The position numbers were made by a program, and so were the translations under genes. The notes under the pieces are model-generated. The model was not told the origin of the DNA and searched no databases. It saw nothing but the letters and a program-made list of their open reading frames with translations. Below, one piece after another: positions 13,883 to 21,959 of a DNA stretch of 32,037 nt; positions within the stretch are counted from its first letter, which is position 1, and the number at the start of each line of letters is the position of its first letter. The stretch is from Chloroflexota bacterium (GTDB lineage: Bacteria; Chloroflexota; Limnocylindria; QHBO01): NCBI GenBank assembly GCA_005879775.1, contig VBJX01000023.1:1-32037 (forward strand), given 5' to 3'.

Positions 13883-15846
13883 GCCTCGTCACCCTGGCCG
13901 GGATCGCCAAGAGGCACGGCACCCAGCACCTCTTCGACGGTGTGAGCCTGCAGGTTCCGACCGGGCGGCGCATCGCCATCGTGGGACCAAACGGTGCCGG
14001 CAAGACGACCCTGCTCGAGATCATCACCGGTGACCAGGAGGCCGACGTCGGCAGCGTGGCGCGCGCCAAGGACCTGGTGATTGGCTACCTGCGCCAGGAG
14101 GTGGCCCAGGCACAGGGTCGCAGCGTGCTGGCGGAGGTGGTCGCCGGCGCCGGCGCGGTGTCGGGCATTGAACGACGCATGCGCCATATCGAGGCGGAGC
14201 TGGCCGAGTCCGGCGCGGAGGACGGGCTGCAGGAGCTGATCGACGAGTACGGTCGGCTGCAGCACCGCTTCGAGCAGCTCGGCGGCTGGTCGCTGGAGGC
14301 CGAGGGGCGCCGCATCCTCGGCGGGCTCGGCTTCGCCGCAGCCGACATCGACCGCGACATCGGCCAGTTCTCCGGAGGCTGGATGATGCGGGTGGCCATC
14401 GCCAGGCTGCTGCTCGCCAACCCGGATCTGCTGCTCCTCGACGAGCCGACCAACCACCTCGACCTGGCATCGGTCGAGTGGCTGCAGGAATTCCTTGCCG
14501 AGTACGCAGGCGCGATCGTGCTCGTCAGCCACGACCGCGACTTCATCAACGCCGTCGTGAACCGGGTGGCGGAGCTGAACCACGGCCAGCTGACCGAGTA
14601 TGTCGGCGACTTCGCCGACTTCGTCGAGCAGCGCGACGAGCGGATCGCCCAGCTCGAGATGCTCGCCAAGTCGCAGGGCCGGACCATCGCCCGCATCGAG
14701 CGCTACATCGAGCGATTCCGCTACAAGAAGGACAAGGCAAGGCAGGTCCAGAGCCGGATCAAGCAGGTGGCGCGCATCGAGCGGATCGAGGTGCCGACCA
14801 ACCGCACCAAGTCGGTCAGGTTCCGCTTCCCCCAGCCGCCGCGCAGCGGCCGGGTGGTCATCACCCTGGATGGGATCGTCAAGCGCTACGGCCCCCACAC
14901 CGTCTACGACGGCCTCGACCTGGTCCTGGAGCGTGGCCAGAAGGTGGCCCTCATCGGCCCGAACGGAGCCGGCAAGAGCACCCTCCTGAAGATCCTGGCC
15001 GGCGTGCTGGAGTTCGAGGGCGGGAAGCGCGAGCTGGGCAGCAACGTGCGAGTCGCCTACTTCGCGCAGCACCAGATCGATGCCCTGAACCCCGCCAACA
15101 CTGTCTTCGAGGAGCTGGCGGGGGCCGCCACGCGAATGAGCACCGCCGAGATGCGCCGGCTGCTGGGCGCCTTCCTCTTCTCCGGCGACGCGATCGAGAA
15201 GAAGGTCGAGATCCTCTCCGGGGGCGAGCAGACGCGCCTGGCGCTGGCCAAGCTGATGGCCGATCCGGCGAACCTGCTCTGCCTGGACGAGCCGACCAAC
15301 CACCTGGACATCGCCTCGCGCGACGTGCTTGAGGATGCGCTCAACGCGTTTCCGGGCACGATCGTGCTCATCACCATCATCGAGGTCAACGCTGGCGAGG
15401 CGACCCTCTACCCGGGCGACTTCGAGTACTACGCCGCCAAGCGTGGGCTCGACATCGAGACCCGCGGCGCCGTTGAGGGAGTCGCCACCCCGCGCGGACT
15501 CGAGGCACCGCGCCCTCGGCCCCGTGAGTCGGCGGCTGCCGCGGCGCGCCGCAAGCGGGCAGAGGCCGAGGAGCGCAACCGCCGCTATCGCCGCACGCGC
15601 GACCTGCGGGCGGCCCTCGAACGCGTGGAGGCCACCGCACGGGCCAACGATGCGGAGCTGGCCGACATCGGTGCCAGGCTGGCAGATCCGGCAACCTACG
15701 CCGACCATGCCGCATTCCGGAACCTGATCGAGCGGCACAACACCGCCCGGGAGCGGGGCGACGAGCTGGCCGTCGAATGGGCCAGGCTCACCAGCCAGCT
15801 GGAGGAAGCCGAGAAGGAGGAGGCGCTCACGGGGCCGGCCCGATGA
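13879..15846 (+). CDS. ABC-F family ATPase with deleted second H-loop
   Basis: 655 residues; the true start is ATG 13879, overlapping the thrB stop. NBD1 has Walker A GPNGAGKT (36-43), FSGGWMMRVAIARLL, LLLLDEPTNHLD and the switch VSHDRDFI. The ABC-F linker follows (RFRYKKDKARQVQSRIKQV). NBD2 has Walker A from residue 360, AYFAQHQ, LSGGEQTRLALAKLM and CLDEPTNHLD. After GTIVLIT (ending at residue 499) the sequence jumps straight to IIEVNAGEATLYPGDFEYY; the usual dozen residues HDR..(L/F)I..V.NR, including the catalytic switch His, are missing. A charged coiled-coil C-terminal domain (about 550-650) resembles that of Uup-like members. ABC-F proteins act on ribosomes or nucleic acids, not transport. 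The deletion is in frame. Confidence 0.93.
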   Translation: MSLVTLAGIAKRHGTQHLFDGVSLQVPTGRRIAIVGPNGAGKTTLLEIITGDQEADVGSVARAKDLVIGYLRQEVAQAQGRSVLAEVVAGAGAVSGIERRMRHIEAELAESGAEDGLQELIDEYGRLQHRFEQLGGWSLEAEGRRILGGLGFAAADIDRDIGQFSGGWMMRVAIARLLLANPDLLLLDEPTNHLDLASVEWLQEFLAEYAGAIVLVSHDRDFINAVVNRVAELNHGQLTEYVGDFADFVEQRDERIAQLEMLAKSQGRTIARIERYIERFRYKKDKARQVQSRIKQVARIERIEVPTNRTKSVRFRFPQPPRSGRVVITLDGIVKRYGPHTVYDGLDLVLERGQKVALIGPNGAGKSTLLKILAGVLEFEGGKRELGSNVRVAYFAQHQIDALNPANTVFEELAGAATRMSTAEMRRLLGAFLFSGDAIEKKVEILSGGEQTRLALAKLMADPANLLCLDEPTNHLDIASRDVLEDALNAFPGTIVLITIIEVNAGEATLYPGDFEYYAAKRGLDIETRGAVEGVATPRGLEAPRPRPRESAAAAARRKRAEAEERNRRYRRTRDLRAALERVEATARANDAELADIGARLADPATYADHAAFRNLIERHNTARERGDELAVEWARLTSQLEEAEKEEALTGPAR

Positions 15847-16817
15847 ACCGGCGTCCTGCCCCTCAGCTGCTCGGGGCAGGGCTGATCGTGCTGGCGGCCG
15901 CGAGCTTCGGGACCCTGGGACCCGTCTCTCGATACGCGGACCAGGCCGGCGTCTCGAGCCTGACCCTGGTCACCTGGCGAGCGGGGGTGGGGGCCATCTG
16001 CGTGCTCGCCTTCCTGGCCCTGCGGAGCATGGGCGGACACCGGTCGAGCAGGCCATGGAGCTCGCTTCCGGTCCGCGACCGGTGGCTGGTATGCGCCGCC
16101 GCGGTCACCAATGCCGCCCTCAACCTGGGGGTCTTCGTCGCATTCCTGCGGATTGGCATCGCGCTGACCCTGCTGATCTTCTACCTCTACCCGGCACTGG
16201 TGGCCGTGGCCAGCGTGGCATGGTTTGGTGAGCGGCTGGATCGCCGGCGCTGGACCGCGCTGGCGGTCTCGCTGATCGGCGTGCTGCTGGTCGTGGCCGG
16301 GGCCGGACCGCTGAACCAGCTCGACCTGGCGGGGATCGGGCTGGCCTTCATGGGCGCCCTGGCGCAGACGTTCTATGCGCTTGCCGCGCGCCACGGATTC
16401 GGCGCGATCCCCGGGCCGCAGGCCGCGTCGATCACGATGGGTGGCGCGGCGCTCGTCTACCTCGCCGTCGCCCTGGCGATCGGACGCCTTGCTGACGTGA
16501 TCCAGCCACTCGCCTCCTTCGCAGCCCTGTGGCCGGTGCTGCTGGCCGGGACGGTGGGTGCGGGCCTGGCGACCGTCTGCTTCATCACCGGCATCAGGCT
16601 GCTCGGCGCGCCGCGTGCGACGATCCTGGCAACTCTCGAGCCGGTGGTCGGCGTGGGGCTGGCCGCGCTGCTCTTCGGCGAGCCTCCGACCGCGCTACAG
16701 GTCCTCGGCGGGGCGCTCATCGTCTCGGCCGGCGTCCTGCTCCAGTTCCGACGATCCGAGGTCGTGGAGCATGAGGCGCTGCCCGAGCAAGACGCAGCGG
16801 TGGACCCGGCCGCCTAG
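15843..16817 (+). CDS. EamA-family (DMT) transporter
   Basis: 324 residues with ten predicted membrane helices arranged as two EamA repeats (about 9-150 and 168-312). Typical features are the opening AAASFGTLGPVSRYA, the helix LTLLIFYLYPALVAVASVAWFGERLDRRRWTALAVSLIGV (only its core WFGERL is diagnostic) and its second copy ILATLEPVVGVGLAALLFGE. These exporters of the drug/metabolite superfamily move amino acids, nucleosides or other small molecules; linkage to thrB could suggest amino-acid (threonine or homoserine) efflux as in RhtA relatives, but that is inference. ATG 15843 overlaps the ABC-F TGA by 4 nt. Its TAG stop shares CTAG with the convergent gene. Confidence 0.9.
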   Translation: MNRRPAPQLLGAGLIVLAAASFGTLGPVSRYADQAGVSSLTLVTWRAGVGAICVLAFLALRSMGGHRSSRPWSSLPVRDRWLVCAAAVTNAALNLGVFVAFLRIGIALTLLIFYLYPALVAVASVAWFGERLDRRRWTALAVSLIGVLLVVAGAGPLNQLDLAGIGLAFMGALAQTFYALAARHGFGAIPGPQAASITMGGAALVYLAVALAIGRLADVIQPLASFAALWPVLLAGTVGAGLATVCFITGIRLLGAPRATILATLEPVVGVGLAALLFGEPPTALQVLGGALIVSAGVLLQFRRSEVVEHEALPEQDAAVDPAA

Positions 16818-17935
16818 TTGGGCAGGATGCGGATCACCTTGTCATCGACGCCGTTTGAGGTCGTGAGGAAGAGCCGCTTCCGGAGGCCCAGGACGGACGC
16901 CCGCAACCGACCCCATCGGTTGTCATACAAGGTCTGCTGGTAGGTCGCGGTGGTGCCTGCGGGGTTGATGGTGTAGCGCCGCAGATCGGACTCCTTCAGC
17001 TGCGAGACGAAGAGCTGGCCGGCGAACCCGTGCCAGCGCGCCCCGGTCACGAACGTCCCGCCCGAGTTGGCAATGGTGGAACCGCCCGACGCCCACACCG
17101 GGTCAGTAAAGGTCGGGGATCCGGAACAGGTCATGAATGCCTGGCCGAAACCAGTGACGCAGGGCCATCCGTAGTTGAGGCCGGGACGAATCCAGTTGAT
17201 CTCGTCGTTCACATCGGGGCCGTGCTCGATCGCATAGACGCGACCCGTTCCCGGCTGGAAGGCGATCCCCTGCGGGTTGCGGTGGCCCATCGAGTAGACG
17301 TAGCTGCGCTGGCTCGTGCCAGGCATGATGGGGTTGTCGGCGGGCACGCCGCCATTGCGCGTGATCCGCAGGATCTTGCCGTTCAGGGCGGTCGGATCCT
17401 GGGCGGCCATGGCATCGCCGGCGTCACCCATCGAGAGCCAGATCCGATGATCGGGACCTTCTTCCACCGCACAGCCATCGTGGAACGTGTTGGCGTGCAT
17501 CCCGAGGCCGATCAGGGTGCGGTCGTGCTCCAGGTGCCAGTCGGTGGTGACCTTGTAGCGGATCAGCTGGTTCAGCCACTGGCCGTTGACCGTGCGCGAG
17601 ACGCAGATGTAGACGAGCCGGTTGGCGTTGAAGTCATGGTCGACCGCGATCCCCATGACGCCTGCCTCCCCATCTGACTGGACGTTGGGGAGAGTCGTGG
17701 TGGCGAGCAGGGTGGCGCCGATCCCGCCTCCGGCGTAGACGCGAACTCGCCCCGGGCGCTCGGTCACGAACATCTGGCTGGTCGGCGCGAAGGCGATGTC
17801 CCAGGGGTTCACGAGGCCAGACTGGACGACGTGGGCCGACAGGGTCGGGGCGGCCGCGAGGGCGCCCGATGGGAAGAGGGCGGAGACAAAGAGGAGCGCG
17901 GCGGAAATGGTGAAGGCGGGCAGGCGCCGAGTCAT
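16814..17935 (-). CDS. Secreted PQQ-dependent sugar dehydrogenase
   Basis: 373 residues. Start ATG 17935 follows GGAGG at 6 nt. A signal peptide (MTRRLPAF then a hydrophobic run, cleavage near ALAAAP) precedes a six-bladed beta-propeller of the GSDH/aldose sugar dehydrogenase family: LVNPWDIAF (41-49), VTERPGRVRV, GEAGVMGIAVDHDF, His152 in NTFHDG (position of the catalytic base in soluble glucose dehydrogenase), WLSMGDAGD, LNGKILRI, GHRNPQGIAF and EHGPDVNDEINWI. It oxidises aldoses outside the membrane with PQQ. No PQQ synthesis genes are visible, so the cofactor may be imported. An ATG at 18022 would give a longer, Arg-rich N-terminus without a proper signal peptide and is less likely. Confidence 0.88.
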   Translation of the reverse strand: MTRRLPAFTISAALLFVSALFPSGALAAAPTLSAHVVQSGLVNPWDIAFAPTSQMFVTERPGRVRVYAGGGIGATLLATTTLPNVQSDGEAGVMGIAVDHDFNANRLVYICVSRTVNGQWLNQLIRYKVTTDWHLEHDRTLIGLGMHANTFHDGCAVEEGPDHRIWLSMGDAGDAMAAQDPTALNGKILRITRNGGVPADNPIMPGTSQRSYVYSMGHRNPQGIAFQPGTGRVYAIEHGPDVNDEINWIRPGLNYGWPCVTGFGQAFMTCSGSPTFTDPVWASGGSTIANSGGTFVTGARWHGFAGQLFVSQLKESDLRRYTINPAGTTATYQQTLYDNRWGRLRASVLGLRKRLFLTTSNGVDDKVIRILPN

Positions 17936-18043
17936 CGAGAACCTCCTGTGCGAGGGCAGCTGTCGCTCCCGAAGTCTGCCACCACCGCCCCGGTGCGCGC
18001 AGGCACTCGCGAACTTGGTCAATTCATCTGGATGACTGCGCGC

Positions 18044-18049
18044 TACCCT
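18044..18049 (+). promoter_or_regulatory. Leaderless -10 box of mutY
   Basis: TACCCT ends 6 nt before GTG 18056. This box lies inside the coding sequence if the ATG at 18032 were used, which favours the GTG start. Confidence 0.45.
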
Positions 18050-18055
18050 CGCCGG

Positions 18056-18937
18056 GTGCCGGCCGACAATCCGACTGCGGACTCAACGCTGCGGAACATC
18101 CGCGCGGCCCTGCTCGGCTGGTATGCGGCCGGGCACCGTGACTTTCCGTGGCGGCACACCGTCGACCCCTATGCGGTACTGGTCAGCGAGGTGATGCTGC
18201 AGCAGACGCAGGCGACTCGCGTTGCCCAGCGCTTTCCGGGATTCATGCGGCGCTTCCCGACGGCTGACGCGCTGGCCGCGGCAAGCGAAGGAGAGGTCCT
18301 GGCCGCCTGGTCCGGGCTGGGCTACAACCGGCGTGCCCTGGCCCTGCGCAGAACCGCGGCAATCGTGACCGCTGGAGGCTGGCCCGCCGGAGTCTCTGCC
18401 CTCGAGACGCTGCCCGGCATCGGACCGTACACCGCCCGAGCCCTGGCCAGCCTCGCCTTCGGTGAGCCAGAAGGGGTGGTCGACACCAACGTCCGCCGCT
18501 GGCTCGTGCGACGCTTTGGCGTGGAACCGGCCACCGCTGCGCGGGATCTCCAGGTCCTCGCCGACCAGCTGGCACGCACAGGTGACACGGCCGATGCCGC
18601 CAGCTGGACCCATGCCACGATGGAGTTCGGGGCTGCCGTCTGCACATCCCGGACACCACGCTGCGCTGACTGCCCGATCGCGGTGGGCTGCCCCTCCCGC
18701 GAGAAGGCCGGGCTCGTGCCGGTCCCTCGCCAGGCCCCCTTCCGGGGATCGGTCCGCGCTCGACGCGGGGCAGTCCTTCGCGCCCTGAGCCGGGCAGCGG
18801 GCCACAGCCTGGCAATGGCCTCGGCGCGTCGTCACTGCCCCGGCGGTGACGGCTGCGCCTCGGCGGCCGGGAGGGGGTGGCGGCTACAATCGGCCGGTGA
18901 GCACCGCCACGACCGGCCTGAGGGTGAAGATCACTGA
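18056..18937 (+). CDS. mutY: A/G-specific adenine glycosylase (MutY), short form
   Basis: 293 residues from GTG 18056. The HhH-GPD glycosylase core is complete: RDFPWR (29-33), SEVMLQQTQ with Glu45 (general acid), LPGIGPYTARALASLAFG hairpin with VDTNV (Asp143), and the [4Fe-4S] loop Cys196-x6-Cys203-x2-Cys206-x5-Cys212. It removes adenine mispaired with 8-oxoguanine. The NUDIX-like C-terminal domain that reads 8-oxoG in classical MutY is absent; after residue 220 there are about 75 residues, rich in Arg, Ala and Gly, that run 41 nt into the next gene. This tail may reflect a frameshift near 18780-18850 or a natural short form like those in Actinomycetota. The in-frame ATG at 18032 is an alternative start. 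Confidence 0.88.
   Translation: MPADNPTADSTLRNIRAALLGWYAAGHRDFPWRHTVDPYAVLVSEVMLQQTQATRVAQRFPGFMRRFPTADALAAASEGEVLAAWSGLGYNRRALALRRTAAIVTAGGWPAGVSALETLPGIGPYTARALASLAFGEPEGVVDTNVRRWLVRRFGVEPATAARDLQVLADQLARTGDTADAASWTHATMEFGAAVCTSRTPRCADCPIAVGCPSREKAGLVPVPRQAPFRGSVRARRGAVLRALSRAAGHSLAMASARRHCPGGDGCASAAGRGWRLQSAGEHRHDRPEGEDH
18885..18890 (+). promoter_or_regulatory. Leaderless -10 box of the peroxiredoxin-like gene
   Basis: TACAAT ends 6 nt before GTG 18897 and lies inside the 3' end of mutY. Confidence 0.55.
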
Positions 18938-19394
18938 CCAGATGCCATCGGTCGGCCAGCGGGCGACGGACGGCTACCTGCTCAACCTGCGCACCTTTGT
19001 GGGCAGGCAACCGGCGATCTTCCTCTTCTTCGGCGGCCCCTCGCTGAAAGGCGCCCCGCGCGAGCGCGGGGACGCGCTGGCCAACGCGCTGAAGGAGGCC
19101 TTCGCGCGCCTGGGCAAGCTCGGCGTGGCGGTCGTGGGAGTCACCACCGACAACGAGAAGCAGCAGGCCGACTACGTCGCCGAGCTGGGACTTCCCTATC
19201 TCCTCTTCTGCGACGAGCGCCGGATCGCCGTCGAGCTGCTCGGCATCCCGACCACCTCGGATCGCGGCAACGTCAATGCCGAGCCGACGGCGTTCGCGGT
19301 CGGCCTCGACGGCACGATCCTGGACATCGTCGAGCAGGCCGCACCCAAGGGTCTGGTCGCCCGTCTCCTCGAGGCGATCTTCCCGCCGGGTTAG
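18897..19394 (+). CDS. Peroxiredoxin-like protein lacking the peroxidatic cysteine
   Basis: 165 residues with the thioredoxin-fold order of AhpC/TSA/Bcp proteins: LLNLRTFVGRQPAIFLFFGG (first strands), a long helix 57-72, GVAVVGVTTDNEKQQADYVAELGLPYLLFCDE, then EPTAFAVGLDGTILDIV. The usual active-site segment P-x3-T-x2-C should follow FLFF at about 46-53, but here it reads GGPSLKGAPRERG. The only Cys in the protein is Cys105, in the position equivalent to the DS/PD region. It is therefore unlikely to be a normal peroxidase. GTG 18897 is chosen because TACAAT lies 6 nt upstream; an upstream ATG (18846) adds a Gly-run unlike the family. Confidence 0.75.
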   Translation: MSTATTGLRVKITDQMPSVGQRATDGYLLNLRTFVGRQPAIFLFFGGPSLKGAPRERGDALANALKEAFARLGKLGVAVVGVTTDNEKQQADYVAELGLPYLLFCDERRIAVELLGIPTTSDRGNVNAEPTAFAVGLDGTILDIVEQAAPKGLVARLLEAIFPPG

Positions 19395-19416
19395 CCGATC
19401 GCCCCCGGTGCCGCCC

Positions 19417-20901
19417 TCAGGCTGAGAGGCGCGCCAGGGCGAGCTCGATGCGCGCCAGCGTCCGCTCGCGCCCCAGCAGCTCCATCGAGCCGAAGAGCGG
19501 CGGCGAGACGGTGCGCCCGGTGACCGCCACCCGGATCGGTCGGAAGAAGTCGCCGGCCTTCCAGCCATGGGCATCCGCCGCCGCGCGGCACAGCGATTCG
19601 AGCTCCTCGGAGGCGAAATCGGGCTCGGTCACCCCGGCCAGCGTGTCGCGCGCGATGCTCAGCGCCGGTGCGGTCTCCGCCGCGCTCCGGCCCTTGGGCA
19701 CCAGGAGGTCGGCCTCGTACATCGCGCCGACCTGCGCATCGGACTCGGTCAGGAAGGCGGCCAGCTCGGTGGCATCGGCCAGGCGCACGAGGCGCTCCTT
19801 GAGGAGCGGCGCCAGCCGCAGCAGCGACCGGTCGTCGAGGATTGCCGGCAGGTAGGGGCGCAGGCGCAGCGCCAGCTGCGCATCGGTCAGGGCCCGGATG
19901 TAGACCCCGTTGAGGTAGTCGAGGCGATCCTTGTCGAAGACTGCCCCGGCCTTGTGCACGTCGCCGATCTCGAAGCGCTCGGCCAGCTCGCCAATGGAGA
20001 AGATCTCCTCCTCGGTCCCCGGCGACCAGCCGAGGAAGGCGAGGAAGTTGACCATCGCCTCTGGCAGGTAGCCCTGCTCGCGATAGGCGGTGATCGCGGT
20101 CTGCTCCTTGCGCTTGCTCATCTTCGAGCGGTCCGGGTTGAGGATCAGCGGGATATGTCCGAAGCGCGGCTCCCGGTAGCCGAGCGCGCGCAGCAGGGCG
20201 ATGTGCTTGGGCGTATTCGACAGGTGGTCCTCGCCGCGCACGACGTGGGTGATCGCCATCGCCTGGTCGTCGACCACCACCACGAAGTGGTAGAGCGGCA
20301 TCCCGTCGCCACGCACGACCACGAAGTCGCCGAGCAGGGAGTTGTCGAACTCGACCTCGCCGCGGATCAGGTCGTCGAAGCGGATCGTCTCGGCCGGGAC
20401 GCGGAAGCGGATCGCCACCTTGCGGCCTTCCGCGGCGAAGCTGGCGCGGTCCGCATCGGTCAGGCGCAGGCAGCGCCCGTTGTAGCGCGGCGGCTCGTGG
20501 TTGCGCTCCTGCTCGCGGCGCACCGCCTCGAGCTCCTCGTGCGTGCACCAGCAGTGGTAGGCGTGACCCGATTCCAGCAGGCGCGCCGCCTCGCCCGCAT
20601 ACAGCTCCATGCGCTGGCTCTGCCGATAAGGAGCATGTGGCCCGATATCCTCGCCTCCCGCGACCTGTGGCCCCTCGTCCCAGCTGATTCCCAGCCAGTG
20701 CAGGTTGTCGATGATGTCGCGCTCCCATTCGGGAGTCCCACGGGCAACGTCGGTGTCCTCCACGCGCAGGACATAGGTGCCGCCCACGTGCCTCGCAAAC
20801 AGGTAGTTGTAGAGGCTGGTGCGTGCCGTCCCGATGTGCAGAGGACCGGTTGGGCTGGGGGCCATCCGAACGCGGACGCGGGCCGTCTCAGGGGTGCTCA
20901 T
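19417..20901 (-). CDS. gltX: Glutamyl-tRNA synthetase
   Basis: 494 residues, normal length. HIGH-type motif HIGT at 22-25 in APSPTGPLHIG; GEDHLSNTPKHI near 223; KMSKR at 260-264; anticodon-binding helical domain after about 330 (AEADAHGWKAGDFFRPIRVAVTG-type ending, of which GDFFRPIRVA is the visible hallmark). A possible zinc-binding Cys-x-Cys lies at 117-119 (HCWC) with Cys144 nearby. It charges tRNA-Glu, and in organisms without GlnRS also tRNA-Gln. ATG 20901 overlaps the stop of the SGNH gene (ATGA), making it the last gene of the three-gene minus-strand operon starting near 21917. It is convergent with the peroxiredoxin-like gene, 22 nt apart. Confidence 0.97.
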   Translation of the reverse strand: MSTPETARVRVRMAPSPTGPLHIGTARTSLYNYLFARHVGGTYVLRVEDTDVARGTPEWERDIIDNLHWLGISWDEGPQVAGGEDIGPHAPYRQSQRMELYAGEAARLLESGHAYHCWCTHEELEAVRREQERNHEPPRYNGRCLRLTDADRASFAAEGRKVAIRFRVPAETIRFDDLIRGEVEFDNSLLGDFVVVRGDGMPLYHFVVVVDDQAMAITHVVRGEDHLSNTPKHIALLRALGYREPRFGHIPLILNPDRSKMSKRKEQTAITAYREQGYLPEAMVNFLAFLGWSPGTEEEIFSIGELAERFEIGDVHKAGAVFDKDRLDYLNGVYIRALTDAQLALRLRPYLPAILDDRSLLRLAPLLKERLVRLADATELAAFLTESDAQVGAMYEADLLVPKGRSAAETAPALSIARDTLAGVTEPDFASEELESLCRAAADAHGWKAGDFFRPIRVAVTGRTVSPPLFGSMELLGRERTLARIELALARLSA

Positions 20902-21518
20902 CGGCCGCCCGATGGTAGCAGCAGCCTCTCCACGACCGGCCGGATCGCGTCGACCCAGCGCGCGTACTGCGCGCCGCTGGGATGCAGTCCGTCGTCCGCG
21001 AGCATCGAGCGCTCGGCAGCTGCGTCCCGCGAGATGGCGAAGATCTCCGACACGAATGCGATGCCCTTGTCTGCGGTGGTGGCACCCAGGATCTCGTTGA
21101 AACGGGCGATTGCCGAGCTCTGCCGCGACCGATCGCCGAACCAGGCACCTGCCGGCGTGACCGTGTAATCGGGTGAGGCCACAGCGAGGATTCTCTCGGG
21201 TGGTACTCGCACGAGAAGATCACCCAGGATCCGAACGGCACTTGCGCGGTACTCGGCCTCGGATGCCCCGCGGACGACGTCATTGCCCCCGATCTGGAGC
21301 GTCACGAAGTCCGGTCGGAGGTCACCCATGGCAGGCAGCTCGAAGCGCACGAGGTCGTCGCTCGCATACCCGTTGACCCCGAGGTTGGCGATCAGCTCGA
21401 GCTGCGACACCTGGGCGACAAGCTGGCTCGGCCAGCTGTCAGGGGGGCGGACGGACGTGCCGATCGTGTACGAGTCCCCGAGCGCGACGTAGCGCAACGC
21501 CGCAGCTCGGTCCGTCAC
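20898..21518 (-). CDS. SGNH/GDSL-family hydrolase
   Basis: 206 residues with all four sequence blocks: GDSYTIG (catalytic Ser16), ANLGVNG (oxyanion Gly), IGGND (Asn79) and DGLHP (Asp176, His179). No signal peptide, so it acts in the cytoplasm as an esterase, thioesterase or deacylase on an unknown substrate. The start is GTG 21518, which overlaps the TGA of the DUF1801 gene (GTGA); its own TGA overlaps the gltX ATG. Coupling to gltX looks like shared expression rather than shared function. Confidence 0.92.
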   Translation of the reverse strand: MTDRAAALRYVALGDSYTIGTSVRPPDSWPSQLVAQVSQLELIANLGVNGYASDDLVRFELPAMGDLRPDFVTLQIGGNDVVRGASEAEYRASAVRILGDLLVRVPPERILAVASPDYTVTPAGAWFGDRSRQSSAIARFNEILGATTADKGIAFVSEIFAISRDAAAERSMLADDGLHPSGAQYARWVDAIRPVVERLLLPSGGR

Positions 21519-21889
21519 CGGGCGAGCGTCGGGTTGCCCTTGGCGGTGTTCAGCTTGACGGCCTGGCGGACGAGGTTCCGAATCGCTTCGTCCGGGATCG
21601 TGTCGACGGACGTGACCTTCACGTGTCGCATCCGATCACCATCGCCCTCGAGGACGCCATCGGGGTCGTCAAGCTCGGCGCCCCGCCAGAAGCCGAGATT
21701 GACGTGGTTCTTCTCGGCCTTCATCCAGATCATCGGTCCATTCCATTCCCAGACCGGCTGGCTCCACTTGATCGAGACCGCCGAGTGGGGTGCTGCCTCG
21801 CCAACCAGCTCACGGAGCCGCTTCATGGCATCGGTGCGCCAGTCGTCGAAGGCGGCCATGTATTCGTCAGCCGTCCGCTGCAGGGTCAT
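21515..21889 (-). CDS. DUF1801 (YdhG-like) domain protein
   Basis: 124 residues of the DUF1801/YdhG type (CyaY-like fold): DDWRTDAMKRLRELVGEAAPHSAVSIKWSQPVW pattern with the hallmark I-K-W-x-x-P-V-W, a middle M-I-W-M-K-A-E-K-N-H-V-N-L-G-F-W strand pair and a terminal helix with AIRNLVRQAVKLN. Some family members bind iron or act as frataxin-like proteins, but function here is unknown. It is the promoter-proximal gene of the operon with the SGNH hydrolase and gltX. GAGAG lies just before the ATG; a leader of about 27 nt is implied by the promoter at 21923-21951. Confidence 0.9.
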   Translation of the reverse strand: MTLQRTADEYMAAFDDWRTDAMKRLRELVGEAAPHSAVSIKWSQPVWEWNGPMIWMKAEKNHVNLGFWRGAELDDPDGVLEGDGDRMRHVKVTSVDTIPDEAIRNLVRQAVKLNTAKGNPTLAR

Positions 21890-21910
21890 CTCTCAACCTG
21901 GCCTCCGCCT

Positions 21911-21951
21911 GCGTGCGAACACACTCTACCGGTGTTCACGCTGGCGGTCGA
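21911..21951 (-). promoter_or_regulatory. Promoter of the DUF1801-SGNH-gltX operon with inverted repeat
   Basis: On the minus strand, TCGACC (21951-21946) and TAGAGT (21928-21923) are separated by exactly 17 nt. GAACAC (21917-21922) and GTGTTC (21932-21937) flank the -10 box as an inverted repeat with further GCGT/ACGC pairing outside, so a regulator could sit directly on the -10 element. Confidence 0.55.
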
Positions 21952-21959
21952 CGGGCGCC

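Noticed and set aside
13855..15738. 627-residue minus-strand open frame opposite the ABC-F gene
   Set aside because: Antisense shadow of a well-supported ABC-F protein; His/Leu/Gln-rich with no recognisable domain.
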